A stretch of DNA of 22,658 nt, taken from NCBI GenBank assembly GCA_036745195.1, contig DAIOGO010000026.1, forward strand, positions 1 through 22,658, in the 5' to 3' direction. A program made the translations under genes and the position numbers. The notes below the pieces were generated by a model. The model worked only from the letters and a program-made list of their open reading frames with translations, had not been told where the DNA came from and did no database searches. The stretch comes from JBFHRE01 sp036745195 (GTDB lineage Bacteria > Actinomycetota > Acidimicrobiia > Spongiisociales > ZC4RG35). Below, piece by piece: positions 15,710 to 22,516 of this stretch (positions are counted from its first letter, which is position 1; the number at the start of each line of letters is the position of its first letter).

Positions 15710-16998
15710 CTGTGAGCCCGCCGCAACGCCCTGCCGAGGTCGGCAATGAGATCCTCCGGGTCCTCCAATCCGACCGACAGCCGGATCAGGCCCTGGGCCA
15801 CCCCCGCCGCCTCCAACTCGGCGTCGGACATCTGCTGATGGGTGGTCGAAGCCGGGTGGATGATGAGGGATCGGACGTCGCCGATGTTCGCCAGGTGGGA
15901 GAACACCTCCACCGACTCGATCACCCGACGACCCGCCTCCCGGCCCCCGGTGACACCGAAGGCCAGGACCGCTCCGGCCCCTTTCGGCAGTAGTCGGGCG
16001 GCGAGGGACCGATCGGGATGGCCCGGCACCTCGGGATAGGCCACCCACTCGACGAACTCGTCTTCGAGCAGGAACTCGACCACCCGGCGGGTGTTGGCGA
16101 CATGCCGGTCCATCCGGGGTCCGAGCGTTTCCAGGCCCTGGATCAAGGCGAACGCCGTGTCGGGTGACATCGCCGCCCCGAAGTCACGCAGGCCCTCGAA
16201 ACGGGCCCTGGCGGCCATGGCGGCCGGGCCGAACTCGTCGACGAAATCGATGTCGTGATAGGCCGGATAGGGATCGGTGAGGGTCGGGAACAGTGCCGAG
16301 CCTTCCCAGTCGAATCTGCCCGAGTCGACCAGCACGCCGCCGATCACGGTGCCATGTCCCGAGATGAACTTGGTGGCCGAGTGGAAGACCAGATCCGCCC
16401 CGTGCTCGAACGGCCGGCAGAGGTATGGAGTGGCGAAGGTGTTGTCGATCAGGAGCGGGACCCGGGCGGCATGAGCGATGGCCGCCACCGCCTCGATGTC
16501 GAGCACGGTCATGGTCGGATTGCCGATGGTCTCACCGATGAGGAGACGGGTCGTGGGCCGAATGGCGGCGGCGATGGCGGCGTGATCGGCAGGCTGGACG
16601 AAGGTCGACTCGATCCCGAATCGAGCCATGGTGTGGGCGAGCAGGTTGATCGTCCCGCCGTACACCGATTGGGAGCAGACGACGTGCCCGCCGGCTCCCA
16701 TCAGGGTGGCGATGGCCAGGTGGAGGGCGGCTTGCCCGGAGGCGGTCGCCACCGACGCCACCCCTCCCTCCAGTGCCGCCATCCGTTCCTCGAAGACGGC
16801 CACGGTCGGGTTCGATATCCGGCTGTAGATGTGACCGGGCACCTCGAGGTTGAACAACGAGGCGGCGTGGGCGGTGTCGTCGAACACGAACGAGGTCGAA
16901 CGGTAGATGGGGGTCACCCGGGCGCCGGTCACCGGGTCGGGCCGTGAGGCGGCATGGATCGACATCGTCTCGAACCCTGATCGATCTGGCTTGACCAT
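15706..16998 (-). CDS. metY: O-acetylhomoserine sulfhydrylase (aminocarboxypropyltransferase), PLP-dependent
   Basis: From ATG 16998 this is a 430-aa Cys/Met-metabolism PLP enzyme, the normal length for MetY. The PLP Lys210 is in HSATKFISGHG, Asp185 is in LLIDNTFATPYL, and the phosphate-binding SGQAAL starts at 88. The N-terminus FETMSIHAA and the segment YSRISNPT are typical of O-acetylhomoserine sulfhydrylases. It makes homocysteine from O-acetylhomoserine and sulfide, using the product of metX. A GTG at 17034 would add 12 residues; I prefer 16998 because a TACGAT box sits at exact leaderless spacing before it. O-succinylhomoserine sulfhydrylase or a gamma-lyase are less likely alternatives, given metX nearby. 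No riboswitch precedes this gene. Confidence 0.9.
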   Translation of the reverse strand: MVKPDRSGFETMSIHAASRPDPVTGARVTPIYRSTSFVFDDTAHAASLFNLEVPGHIYSRISNPTVAVFEERMAALEGGVASVATASGQAALHLAIATLMGAGGHVVCSQSVYGGTINLLAHTMARFGIESTFVQPADHAAIAAAIRPTTRLLIGETIGNPTMTVLDIEAVAAIAHAARVPLLIDNTFATPYLCRPFEHGADLVFHSATKFISGHGTVIGGVLVDSGRFDWEGSALFPTLTDPYPAYHDIDFVDEFGPAAMAARARFEGLRDFGAAMSPDTAFALIQGLETLGPRMDRHVANTRRVVEFLLEDEFVEWVAYPEVPGHPDRSLAARLLPKGAGAVLAFGVTGGREAGRRVIESVEVFSHLANIGDVRSLIIHPASTTHQQMSDAELEAAGVAQGLIRLSVGLEDPEDLIADLGRALRRAHR

Positions 16999-17004
16999 GA
17001 GACC

Positions 17005-17010
17005 ATCGTA
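17005..17010 (-). promoter_or_regulatory. Candidate -10 box TACGAT for a leaderless metY transcript
   Basis: On the minus strand TACGAT (17010-17005) is followed by six bases and then ATG 16998, so transcription would begin on the A of ATG. A TGAGCA 17 bases upstream (17033-17028) is a weak -35 match, three of six. This supports the shorter metY start. Confidence 0.5.
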
Positions 17011-17094
17011 GGAAGGGCGCCGGATGATGCTCACCCAAGTGCCAATTCCTCGCCACCGGACGTCGGCCGTTCATCTATCGGTCGATTCCCGTTT

Positions 17095-17110
17095 GCGGTA
17101 GACTTACCGC
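17095..17110 (+). promoter_or_regulatory. Perfect inverted repeat GCGGTA-GACT-TACCGC overlapping a -10-like box
   Basis: Six-base arms flank a four-base centre, and the centre together with the end of the left arm forms TAGACT (17099-17104), a plausible -10 box for the gene starting at 17130. A repressor bound here would cover the promoter. The same geometry, six-base arms with a four-base centre, is seen upstream of the polyamine operon at 3311-3326, with unrelated arms. Confidence 0.4.
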
Positions 17111-17129
17111 TTCCCAGCGAAACGATTCC

Positions 17130-17279
17130 ATGAGAACTCTTGCCTATCTCGATGCCGGCACCGGAAGCATGCTCATCCAGGCCATCCTGGGTGGGACGGC
17201 CGGCCTGATCGTCTTCCTCAAGACCACCGGTCGCCGCTTCTTCCGGCGCAACAAGGTCACCACGACCACCGAGTCCTGA
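17130..17279 (+). CDS. Small hydrophobic protein of the 'YLDxGTGS' type (49 aa)
   Basis: The protein begins MRTLAYLDAGTGSMLIQ, followed by one membrane segment (about residues 13-31: LIQAILGGTAGLIVFL). A strongly basic stretch, TGRRFFRRNK, comes next, so it should sit in the membrane with a positive tail inside. Small proteins with a Y-L-D-P/A-G-T/S-G-S start followed by LLQ and a Gly-rich membrane helix recur next to methyltransferase and sulfatase-like genes in other bacteria, by my recollection. Their function is unknown. Its stop is five bases before the methyltransferase start, so it is probably the first gene of a three-gene operon. The conserved-looking N-terminus and the gene context support it as real despite its length. 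Confidence 0.75.
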   Translation: MRTLAYLDAGTGSMLIQAILGGTAGLIVFLKTTGRRFFRRNKVTTTTES

Positions 17280-17284
17280 CTCTG

Positions 17285-18646
17285 GTGACGGTGCCGGCGT
17301 TCGATCGCGGCTCGTTCCGCGACCCTTCCAGTCGCGTGACGGTCGAGGATGAGCGGGTGATCCGCACCCTGTCGGCGCGTGGCGCGGCCGATTGGATCAC
17401 GGTGCGCGACTCGGAATTCTTCCGAAAGGCGATGGCCGACGGGCACCTGGTAGCAACCGAGGAGGTGACCGAGGGTGGAGCCACCGTCCTCTCCCACCAG
17501 CGGATCCCGTTCTGGACCTACCCCTACGAGTGGTCGTTCTCGATGCTCAAGGCGGCGGCCCTGCTCCATCTCGATCTGCTCGAAGCGGCGCTGGCGGAGG
17601 ATCTGACGATCAAGGACGCCACCCCGTACAACATCCAGTTCGTCGGATCGAAGCCGGTGTTCGTCGATATCGGCTCGTTCCGACCGCTCGAGGATGGGGA
17701 GCCCTGGCTCGGCTACCGCCAGTTCTGCCAGCTCTTCCTGTTCCCGCTCCTGATCACCGCCCACACCGGCATCTCCTTCCAGATGTTGCTGAGGGGTTCC
17801 CTCGACGGCATCGATCCCTCGGTCGCCAGGGCCATCCTCGCCGGCCACCGCTTCAAGGCGGGTGTGCTGGCCGACGTGTTCCTCCAGGCACGAGCCGACA
17901 AGGCGACGGCCTCGCGAGACGTCCGAAGCGAGCTGTCACGGGCCGGGTTCCGCAAGGAGATGATCGTCGCCAACGTTCGCCGGCTACGCAAGGTCATCGA
18001 CAAGACGACCTGGGAGGAGTCCTCATCGACCTGGTCCGAGTATGCCCGGTGTGATCATGTCGGGACGCAACGCGGCCCCAAAGAGGCGTTCGTGCGGTCG
18101 GTTGCGGCCGAACGCCACCGATCCCTGGTGTGGGACCTGGGGGCCAACGACGGTCACTTCTCCCGCGCCGTCGCTCCCCACGCCGACACGGTGCTGGCGG
18201 TCGACGGTGATGCGCTGGTGGTCGAGCGCCTCTTCCGGCAGGTTCGCGAGGCCGGCCCGGCCAACGTCACCCCGCTGGTGGTGGATCTCTCCAACCCTTC
18301 CCCCGGACTGGGATGGATGGGGCTCGAGCGGCGGCGGTTGGAGGACCGGGGCAGCCCCGACCTGACGCTGCTGCTGGCGGTCGTTCATCACCTGGTCATC
18401 GGATCGAATCTGCCGCTTACCGAGGTGGTCGACTGGCTCCGTTCCCTGGGGGGCGAAGTGATCTTCGAATGGGTGCCACCGGACGATCCCATGGCCCAGA
18501 AGCTGGCTGTCAACAAGCGACCGTGGGAGATCCACGCCGACTACAACGAGCAGTCCTGCCGCCGGCTCATCTCGGCCCGTTTCGAGATCCGGAGGCAAGA
18601 GGCACTCGAGGGGCGAGTGCTGTTCCACCTTGCCCCGCTCCCGTGA
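17285..18646 (+). CDS. SAM-dependent methyltransferase with kinase-like N-terminal region (NoeA-like)
   Basis: This is a 453-aa soluble protein. The C-terminal half is a class I methyltransferase: SAM-binding motif I is WDLGANDGHFSR (283-294), an acidic residue follows in VLAVDGD, and DLTLLLAVVHHL is motif IV-like. The N-terminal half contains IKDATPYNIQF (109-119) and PVFVDIGSF (124-132). Their layout matches the catalytic loop (D-x4-N) and metal-binding DxG/DFG segment of kinase-fold phosphotransferases, preceded by a long helix (ALLHLDLLEAAL) like kinase helix E. Whether this half is a kinase, a pseudokinase or something else is inference. The family has been linked by name to nodulation protein NoeA; the methyl acceptor is unknown. 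The start is GTG 17285. The next ATG follows the stop by one base. Confidence 0.82.
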   Translation: MTVPAFDRGSFRDPSSRVTVEDERVIRTLSARGAADWITVRDSEFFRKAMADGHLVATEEVTEGGATVLSHQRIPFWTYPYEWSFSMLKAAALLHLDLLEAALAEDLTIKDATPYNIQFVGSKPVFVDIGSFRPLEDGEPWLGYRQFCQLFLFPLLITAHTGISFQMLLRGSLDGIDPSVARAILAGHRFKAGVLADVFLQARADKATASRDVRSELSRAGFRKEMIVANVRRLRKVIDKTTWEESSSTWSEYARCDHVGTQRGPKEAFVRSVAAERHRSLVWDLGANDGHFSRAVAPHADTVLAVDGDALVVERLFRQVREAGPANVTPLVVDLSNPSPGLGWMGLERRRLEDRGSPDLTLLLAVVHHLVIGSNLPLTEVVDWLRSLGGEVIFEWVPPDDPMAQKLAVNKRPWEIHADYNEQSCRRLISARFEIRRQEALEGRVLFHLAPLP

Positions 18647-18647
18647 G

Positions 18648-20678
18648 ATGACCCGGTTCGACCGTATCGCCCTCCCGCTGGCGCTGGCCACCATGGCGCT
18701 GGCGGCCCCGTTGCTCGACCTTCTCGGCCGCAACGCAGAGTTCTTCCTGTCCCGCCGCTCGCCCCGGATCGACGTCGTCGTCTTCGCCCTGGTGATCGGA
18801 GTCGGTATTCCGCTCCTGTTCGGGGCCCTGGGCTGGGCCACCGGCCGTCTGGGACGCTGGCCGTGGCTGATCCTGATGACCCTGCTCGGGGCGGTGCTCG
18901 CCCGCCAGGTCCTCCGTCCGCTCGGGCTCCCCGACGCAGTCCGAACCTCGCTGGCGGTGATCGGGGGCGTCGGACTCGGGGTGGCCGGACCCGCCTGGTC
19001 GTGGTTGCGGACCGTGGGCCGATACCTGTCGGTGGCTCCGCTGGTGGTGGTCGCCATCTTCTTCTTCGCCACCCCCACCGGCGCCGTCGTCCGCTCCAGC
19101 GGTGCCGTCATCGGTGCCTCGGCCACCCCGGACAACCCGGTGCCCATCGTGATCATCGGCTTCGACGAGTTCCCGGTGGCCTCGATCATGCGGGGCGACG
19201 GCTCTTTGAACACCGAGCAATACCCCAACCTGGCCCGGATCGCGAGAGACGGGACCTGGTTCCGTAACACCGTCGGTGTCGAGCAACAGACGGAGCAGGC
19301 GTTTCCGGCGATCCTGAGTGGCCAGATCCCCCAGGGCGACCGTCCGCCATACGCCGGTGAGTACCCCAACACCATCTTCTCGCTGCTGGCCGACTCCTAC
19401 GACTTCACCGTGATCGAGGCGATCACGCAACTCTGCCCCGAGGCCGTGTGCGGGACCCCGGCCCCACCCGCTCCGGCCGGAGACAGGGCCCGGTCGTTGT
19501 TGCGCGACAGCGCGGTGGTGTCCGGTCATCTCTTCCTCCCCGACTTCGCCTCATCCCGGCTGCCGCCGATCGAAGGCCGCTGGGGACAGTTCGGTACCGA
19601 GGTGGCGGGGGAGTTCAGTGCCGTCGCCGCCTTCCGGGAGCAGATGGACGGTGATCGCCGCAACGCCGTCGCCGACCTGGTCACGGCCATCGATGACCAC
19701 CCGACCGGGCGCCCATTCTTCGGCTTCCTCCACATCCTGATGCCCCATCACCCGTGGCAGTACCTGCCAACAGGGCAGGCGTATCCGCTCGTCGCCGAGA
19801 AGTCCCCGGGGACCACCAGAACCGGTTGGAGCGACGACCAGTGGTTGCTCGATCAGGGCATCCAGCGCCACCTGCTCCAGGTCGGATACTCCGACTACGC
19901 CCTCGGGCAGATCCTCGACGCCCTCGACCGGCAGGGAGTGTACGACGACGCCATCGTGGTGGTGATCGCCGACCACGGCATCGCCATCGAACAGAACGTC
20001 TTCCACCAGCGCTATATCACTCCCGAGACGGTCGGGCAGGTGGCGGCGGTGCCACTGTTCATCAAAGGGCCCGGGCTGGAGCCGGGGACCGTGGACGATC
20101 GCCGGGCAGAGACCATCGATGTGGTTCCCACCATCGCCGACATGCTCGAGATCGAACTGCCCTGGCAGGCCGACGGGATGAGCCTCCTCGGCCCCGTCGA
20201 TCGGACGTCGTCCACGATGCGGGGACCGCAAGGGTCGGTGACCTTCGGAATCGACGGCGACGAGAAACTGGCGGTGGCCGCCGACATCGCCCGCGCCTTC
20301 CCCACCGGCGACCCCTACGAGCTGCGACCCCCCGGCACTCCCGATCTCGCCGGAGAACCCGTCGATCTCACTGACCTGGGTTTGTCGGAGCGGACCTGGG
20401 CCCTCGATCGACCGGAGTGGTACCAGGACGTCGATCGGTCCGCACCGACGATCCCCACCCGGATCACCGGGCGGCTCGACTCCCGAGCCGGCGGATCCGA
20501 GATCCTGGCGGTGGTCGTCAACGGTCGGGTCGGCGCCATGGTCAGGGCCTATCTGGATCCAAAGGGTGTTCCCCGGTTTCAGGCGATGATCCCGCCGGAG
20601 ACACTGCGAGCGGGCGACAACACGATCGAACTGGTCGAGGTCGCCGGCGCAACCCTCCGCCTGGTCGAGCGCTCCTAG
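18648..20678 (+). CDS. Membrane-anchored sulfatase-like hydrolase/transferase (alkaline phosphatase superfamily)
   Basis: This 676-aa protein has about four hydrophobic segments in the first 145 residues, followed by a large extracytoplasmic catalytic domain, as in LtaS and related phosphoglycerol transferases. Likely metal ligands and active-site residues of the superfamily are Asp173 (IIGFDEFP), Thr215 as nucleophile (VEQQTEQAFP), His367/368 (MPHHPW) and the DHG at 442-444. The last 100 residues form a separate beta-rich domain. It probably transfers or hydrolyses a phosphate- or sulfate-linked group on a surface glycan or lipid; which one is unknown. Cys263 and Cys268 could form an extracellular disulfide. 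ATG 18648 is one base after the methyltransferase stop; the TTG at 18630 is rejected. Confidence 0.85.
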   Translation: MTRFDRIALPLALATMALAAPLLDLLGRNAEFFLSRRSPRIDVVVFALVIGVGIPLLFGALGWATGRLGRWPWLILMTLLGAVLARQVLRPLGLPDAVRTSLAVIGGVGLGVAGPAWSWLRTVGRYLSVAPLVVVAIFFFATPTGAVVRSSGAVIGASATPDNPVPIVIIGFDEFPVASIMRGDGSLNTEQYPNLARIARDGTWFRNTVGVEQQTEQAFPAILSGQIPQGDRPPYAGEYPNTIFSLLADSYDFTVIEAITQLCPEAVCGTPAPPAPAGDRARSLLRDSAVVSGHLFLPDFASSRLPPIEGRWGQFGTEVAGEFSAVAAFREQMDGDRRNAVADLVTAIDDHPTGRPFFGFLHILMPHHPWQYLPTGQAYPLVAEKSPGTTRTGWSDDQWLLDQGIQRHLLQVGYSDYALGQILDALDRQGVYDDAIVVVIADHGIAIEQNVFHQRYITPETVGQVAAVPLFIKGPGLEPGTVDDRRAETIDVVPTIADMLEIELPWQADGMSLLGPVDRTSSTMRGPQGSVTFGIDGDEKLAVAADIARAFPTGDPYELRPPGTPDLAGEPVDLTDLGLSERTWALDRPEWYQDVDRSAPTIPTRITGRLDSRAGGSEILAVVVNGRVGAMVRAYLDPKGVPRFQAMIPPETLRAGDNTIELVEVAGATLRLVERS

Positions 20679-20683
20679 TCACC

Positions 20684-20711
20684 GTCGCGAGTCCCGAGTC
20701 GCGAGTCGCGA
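20684..20711. repeat. Heptanucleotide repeat, four units of GTCGCGA (one GTCCCGA)
   Basis: Four consecutive heptamers start five bases after the sulfatase-like gene's stop. This is the third unit type with the same seven-base period in the window. Each unit contains the self-complementary hexamer TCGCGA, so the stretch can also form small hairpins. Confidence 0.8.
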
Positions 20712-20742
20712 GCCTTTCTTTCCCTCCCCTCGCGAGGCCCAT

Positions 20743-20880
20743 GGTTGGGGGGTGCCGGGGGGTCATCCCCCTGCAGTCGTCACAGGGGCCGGAGACGGAG
20801 GGGGCACTAGGCGACGGCGCCATCGACGCGTCAGAACACTGTCGGACCGTGCCCCCTCCCCCCTTCGGGGTACTCCCCCC
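20743..20880. repeat. Structured dispersed repeat, copy 1
   Basis: This sequence recurs at 22517-22644, with near-identical ends and a more variable middle. It contains a GGGGG-TCAT-CCCCC hairpin (20758-20771), a CCCC-TTC-GGGG hairpin (20860-20870), and an 11-base perfect inverted pair formed by GGAGGGGGCAC (20797-20807) and GTGCCCCCTCC (20849-20859). It has no open frame of its own that looks coding. It may be a non-autonomous mobile element, a structured RNA or a repetitive extragenic palindrome. Confidence 0.75.
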
Positions 20881-20931
20881 TTCGGAGGGAGAGACAGAAA
20901 CCGTCCAACTGTCACCGGACGTTCGTCTGGG

Positions 20932-21021
20932 TGCCTGGAGGCCGATGCCCGATCGCCGATGCCCGATAGCTGCCAGAGCGCAGGACGCAGGCGCATGGCG
21001 CACGACGCAAGACGCAGTGCG
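20932..21021. repeat. Heptanucleotide repeat array (TGCCCGA, then CANNNCG units)
   Basis: About 13 units keep a seven-base period apart from one six-base unit (20988-20993): TGCCTGG, AGGCCGA, TGCCCGA, TCGCCGA, TGCCCGA, TAGCTGC, then CAGAGCG, CAGGACG, CATGGCG, CACGACG, CAAGACG and CAGTGCG. The first half shares units with the array at 8906-9048 (TGCCCGA, TGCCTGG, TAGCTGC, CATGGCG), so the two arrays belong to the same family. Confidence 0.8.
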
Positions 21022-21022
21022 G

Positions 21023-21178
21023 TGACCCGATCGGGGTGACGGTCACCGGGATGCCGTTGAGGACGGCGTTGCCCGACATTCGGTCGATGATCGACCCGTC
21101 GTCGAGCCATCGAAAGGAGAGCGGAGACCGGCCGAACAACGCAGTCAAACCGAGCGGCGGTTCGGCCGTGTTATCAAA
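21023..21178 (-). pseudogene. Possible remnant of the 3' end of a larger gene (molybdopterin-oxidoreductase-like tail)
   Basis: On the minus strand an open stretch encodes a protein-like sequence including LSFRWLDDGSIIDRMSGNAV and LNGIPVTVTPIG. It has no plausible start and is preceded by an in-frame TGA at 21181-21179. The pattern SGNAxLNGIPVxVxP reminds me of the C-terminal dinucleotide-binding domain of molybdopterin oxidoreductases, from memory only. Its coding end runs straight into the heptamer array. It is probably a decayed fragment cut off when the flanking DNA was rearranged; random open frame in GC-rich DNA is the alternative. Confidence 0.3.
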
Positions 21179-21181
21179 TCA

Positions 21182-21210
21182 TTGGTTTCTGGCCGCCGCC
21201 GAGCTACCTT
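21182..21210 (+). promoter_or_regulatory. Promoter of the DUF4375-like gene
   Basis: A -35 box TTGGTT (21182-21187), a 17-base spacer and a -10 box TACCTT (21205-21210) predict transcription from about 21217, 12 bases before ATG 21229. The surrounding DNA is more AT-rich than the rest of the window. Confidence 0.5.
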
Positions 21211-21228
21211 GATCGTTTGGTGGCAAAC

Positions 21229-21738
21229 ATGAAACATCGTTTTACTACTGTTGATGCCCTCCTCGACCAAGATGAGGCGTCACCGCTCGAATGGGATGCT
21301 TTCGACGACGAATTGTGGCTCCTTCTCAGCGACATGATTACCGATCCGTCCGACCTCAATGATTATCCACTTCCAGTTGGTGTCTACCTTGCATCAAGAT
21401 GGCTGGAATGGGAAGTCGGCAACGGCGGGTTCGCCCAAGCCGCTTACAACATTCCAGAGTGGTTCGAGCCGGCTGCGATCGCCTACGCTACCCTAGGCAA
21501 ACCTAAGTCGGTTGCCTTGATCAAGAAGGCGATCCAAATGCTACACGCTGAGCATGACACACTGAGCCGCAAAGGCCTTCTATCGGACACGACAATCCAT
21601 GACGTCTTTCGGCATTTCAGCGAAAGCGACATGGTGGCACTTGATAGCAACATTCCCGAAGATGAATGGTGGATCGACGAAGAGCGAGTTGCGTACGTTC
21701 GGAACAACCGGGATTCCTTTCGAGGAATCAACAAGTAG
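21229..21738 (+). CDS. DUF4375/DMP19-like protein
   Basis: This 169-aa soluble protein contains the segment WEVGNGGFAQAAYN (61-74), which fits the E-x-N/G-N-G-G-F-x-Q-x3-N signature of the DUF4375 (DMP19) family. It is followed by a helical region (AAIAYATLGKPKSVALIKKAI). DMP19 of Neisseria is described as a DNA-mimic protein, and relatives appear among putative immunity proteins; the role here is unknown. The start is uncertain: ATG 21229 is chosen, while GTG 21220 and TTG 21217 are in frame and close to the predicted transcription start. Codon use is visibly less GC-rich than in the other genes, with many A/T third positions, suggesting acquisition by transfer. No toxin gene is adjacent. 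Confidence 0.78.
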   Translation: MKHRFTTVDALLDQDEASPLEWDAFDDELWLLLSDMITDPSDLNDYPLPVGVYLASRWLEWEVGNGGFAQAAYNIPEWFEPAAIAYATLGKPKSVALIKKAIQMLHAEHDTLSRKGLLSDTTIHDVFRHFSESDMVALDSNIPEDEWWIDEERVAYVRNNRDSFRGINK

Positions 21739-21843
21739 TTGGATGCCGTGGCCAGCAAACCATCGCACGCACGGGAGCGGTGGTGGCCAAAGGATTCTGA
21801 AGTCAACGTCAGTTCCCGTCGCCCCGCGATGCGGGAGCGTTAT

Positions 21844-21875
21844 CCGACTGAAATCGCATGACACCGACTGAATTC
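21844..21875 (+). repeat. 12-base direct repeat around the start of the SUKH-like gene
   Basis: CCGACTGAAATC (21844-21855) and CCGACTGAATTC (21864-21875) match at 11 of 12 positions and are 20 bases apart, on one face of the helix. They straddle ATG 21858. They may be a regulator site or a chance duplication. Confidence 0.35.
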
Positions 21876-22385
21876 AAGTTGCGATACATCCAATCGTTGC
21901 CCGAAGTGCCCGAGGAACTGCGTGACGAACTTGACCTCGAACGCTTTGTCGCCTTTGACCCCGAGGTTGTTGCCGGTTGCGCGCTGCATTCACAAGACGC
22001 CGCGGTTCTCACAGAGGTCGGTCTGCCGAACTCCGCGTCACCATGGCTGACTTTCGATCTCGATCCGAAACGGCGGCTGGCGCCCATCGACGGATTCCCC
22101 CAAATGCTCGCGATTGGCTCAAACGCATACGGAGATTACGTTTGCCTCGACATGGACTTCGGTGCTGAGGTTGTCTACATCAATCACGACAACTTGAACT
22201 CTCGGGTGCTCATCAATTCATCTGTATCTGCGCTGGCCGAATCACTATGCTTATACTTAACGCACCGGCACACCGGGGAGCCCGAGGATCTGTTGGCTGC
22301 GATCGGTGCGATTGATCCTAATGCAATCGTCGCTGGCACTTTTTGGCACCACGAATCGATTGCGCTCGCGGAGGGCCGCGGATAA
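21858..22385 (+). CDS. SUKH-superfamily (SMI1/KNR4-like) immunity-type protein
   Basis: This 175-aa soluble protein begins MTPTEFKLRYI. The central part follows the SUKH pattern: a segment preceding the core (LTEVGLPNSASPWLTF), then MLAIGSNAYGDYVCLDM, then EVVYINHDNLNSRVLINSSV and a final helical part (ALAESLCLYL). In SMI1/KNR4-like proteins the GxxxxGDxxCLD...VxYxNHD series forms the conserved core. Many bacterial members neutralise contact-dependent or polymorphic toxins, but others have unrelated roles. No toxin is in view. It follows the DUF4375 gene by 119 bases on the same strand and shares its lower GC. No ribosome-binding site is evident. Confidence 0.75.
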   Translation: MTPTEFKLRYIQSLPEVPEELRDELDLERFVAFDPEVVAGCALHSQDAAVLTEVGLPNSASPWLTFDLDPKRRLAPIDGFPQMLAIGSNAYGDYVCLDMDFGAEVVYINHDNLNSRVLINSSVSALAESLCLYLTHRHTGEPEDLLAAIGAIDPNAIVAGTFWHHESIALAEGRG

Positions 22386-22398
22386 TCGAGCGCCGAAT

Positions 22399-22447
22399 TG
22401 TGCGTTTTACGATGGAAAGATCACGTCGGCGGCTAGGTGATCGCACA
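22399..22447 (+). other. Nested inverted repeats after the SUKH-like gene
   Basis: TGTGCG (22399-22404) can pair with CGCACA (22442-22447), and inside it GATCAC (22419-22424) pairs with GTGATC (22437-22442); the arms share one base. This could be a weak transcription end for the two-gene unit. No T-run follows. Confidence 0.25.
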
Positions 22448-22516
22448 CTTCGCCTCAACAGCCAGTTTCCCGTACCGACTGTCGACAACTTCTCGACTTC
22501 CCCACTCCGACGCGAC

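Noticed and set aside
15710..16048. Upstream extension of the alpha/beta hydrolase frame
   Set aside because: The added residues are Arg/Gly/Pro-rich, lie wholly inside metY in another frame, and ATG 15709 at an ATGA overlap is a normal coupled start.
17035..17094. A second SAM riboswitch upstream of metY
   Set aside because: None of the S-box core blocks (GAGGGA, GGCAACC, GGTGC) is present, and the proposed transcript is leaderless.
20684..20740. Rho-independent terminator after the sulfatase-like gene
   Set aside because: GTCGCGA units can pair with the CTCGCGAGG downstream, but the loop is long and no T-run follows the stem, so I list it only as a repeat.
20417..21025. 202-codon plus-strand frame at the end of the sulfatase-like gene and beyond
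   Set aside because: It is out of frame with the real gene, then runs through the structured repeat and a heptamer array.
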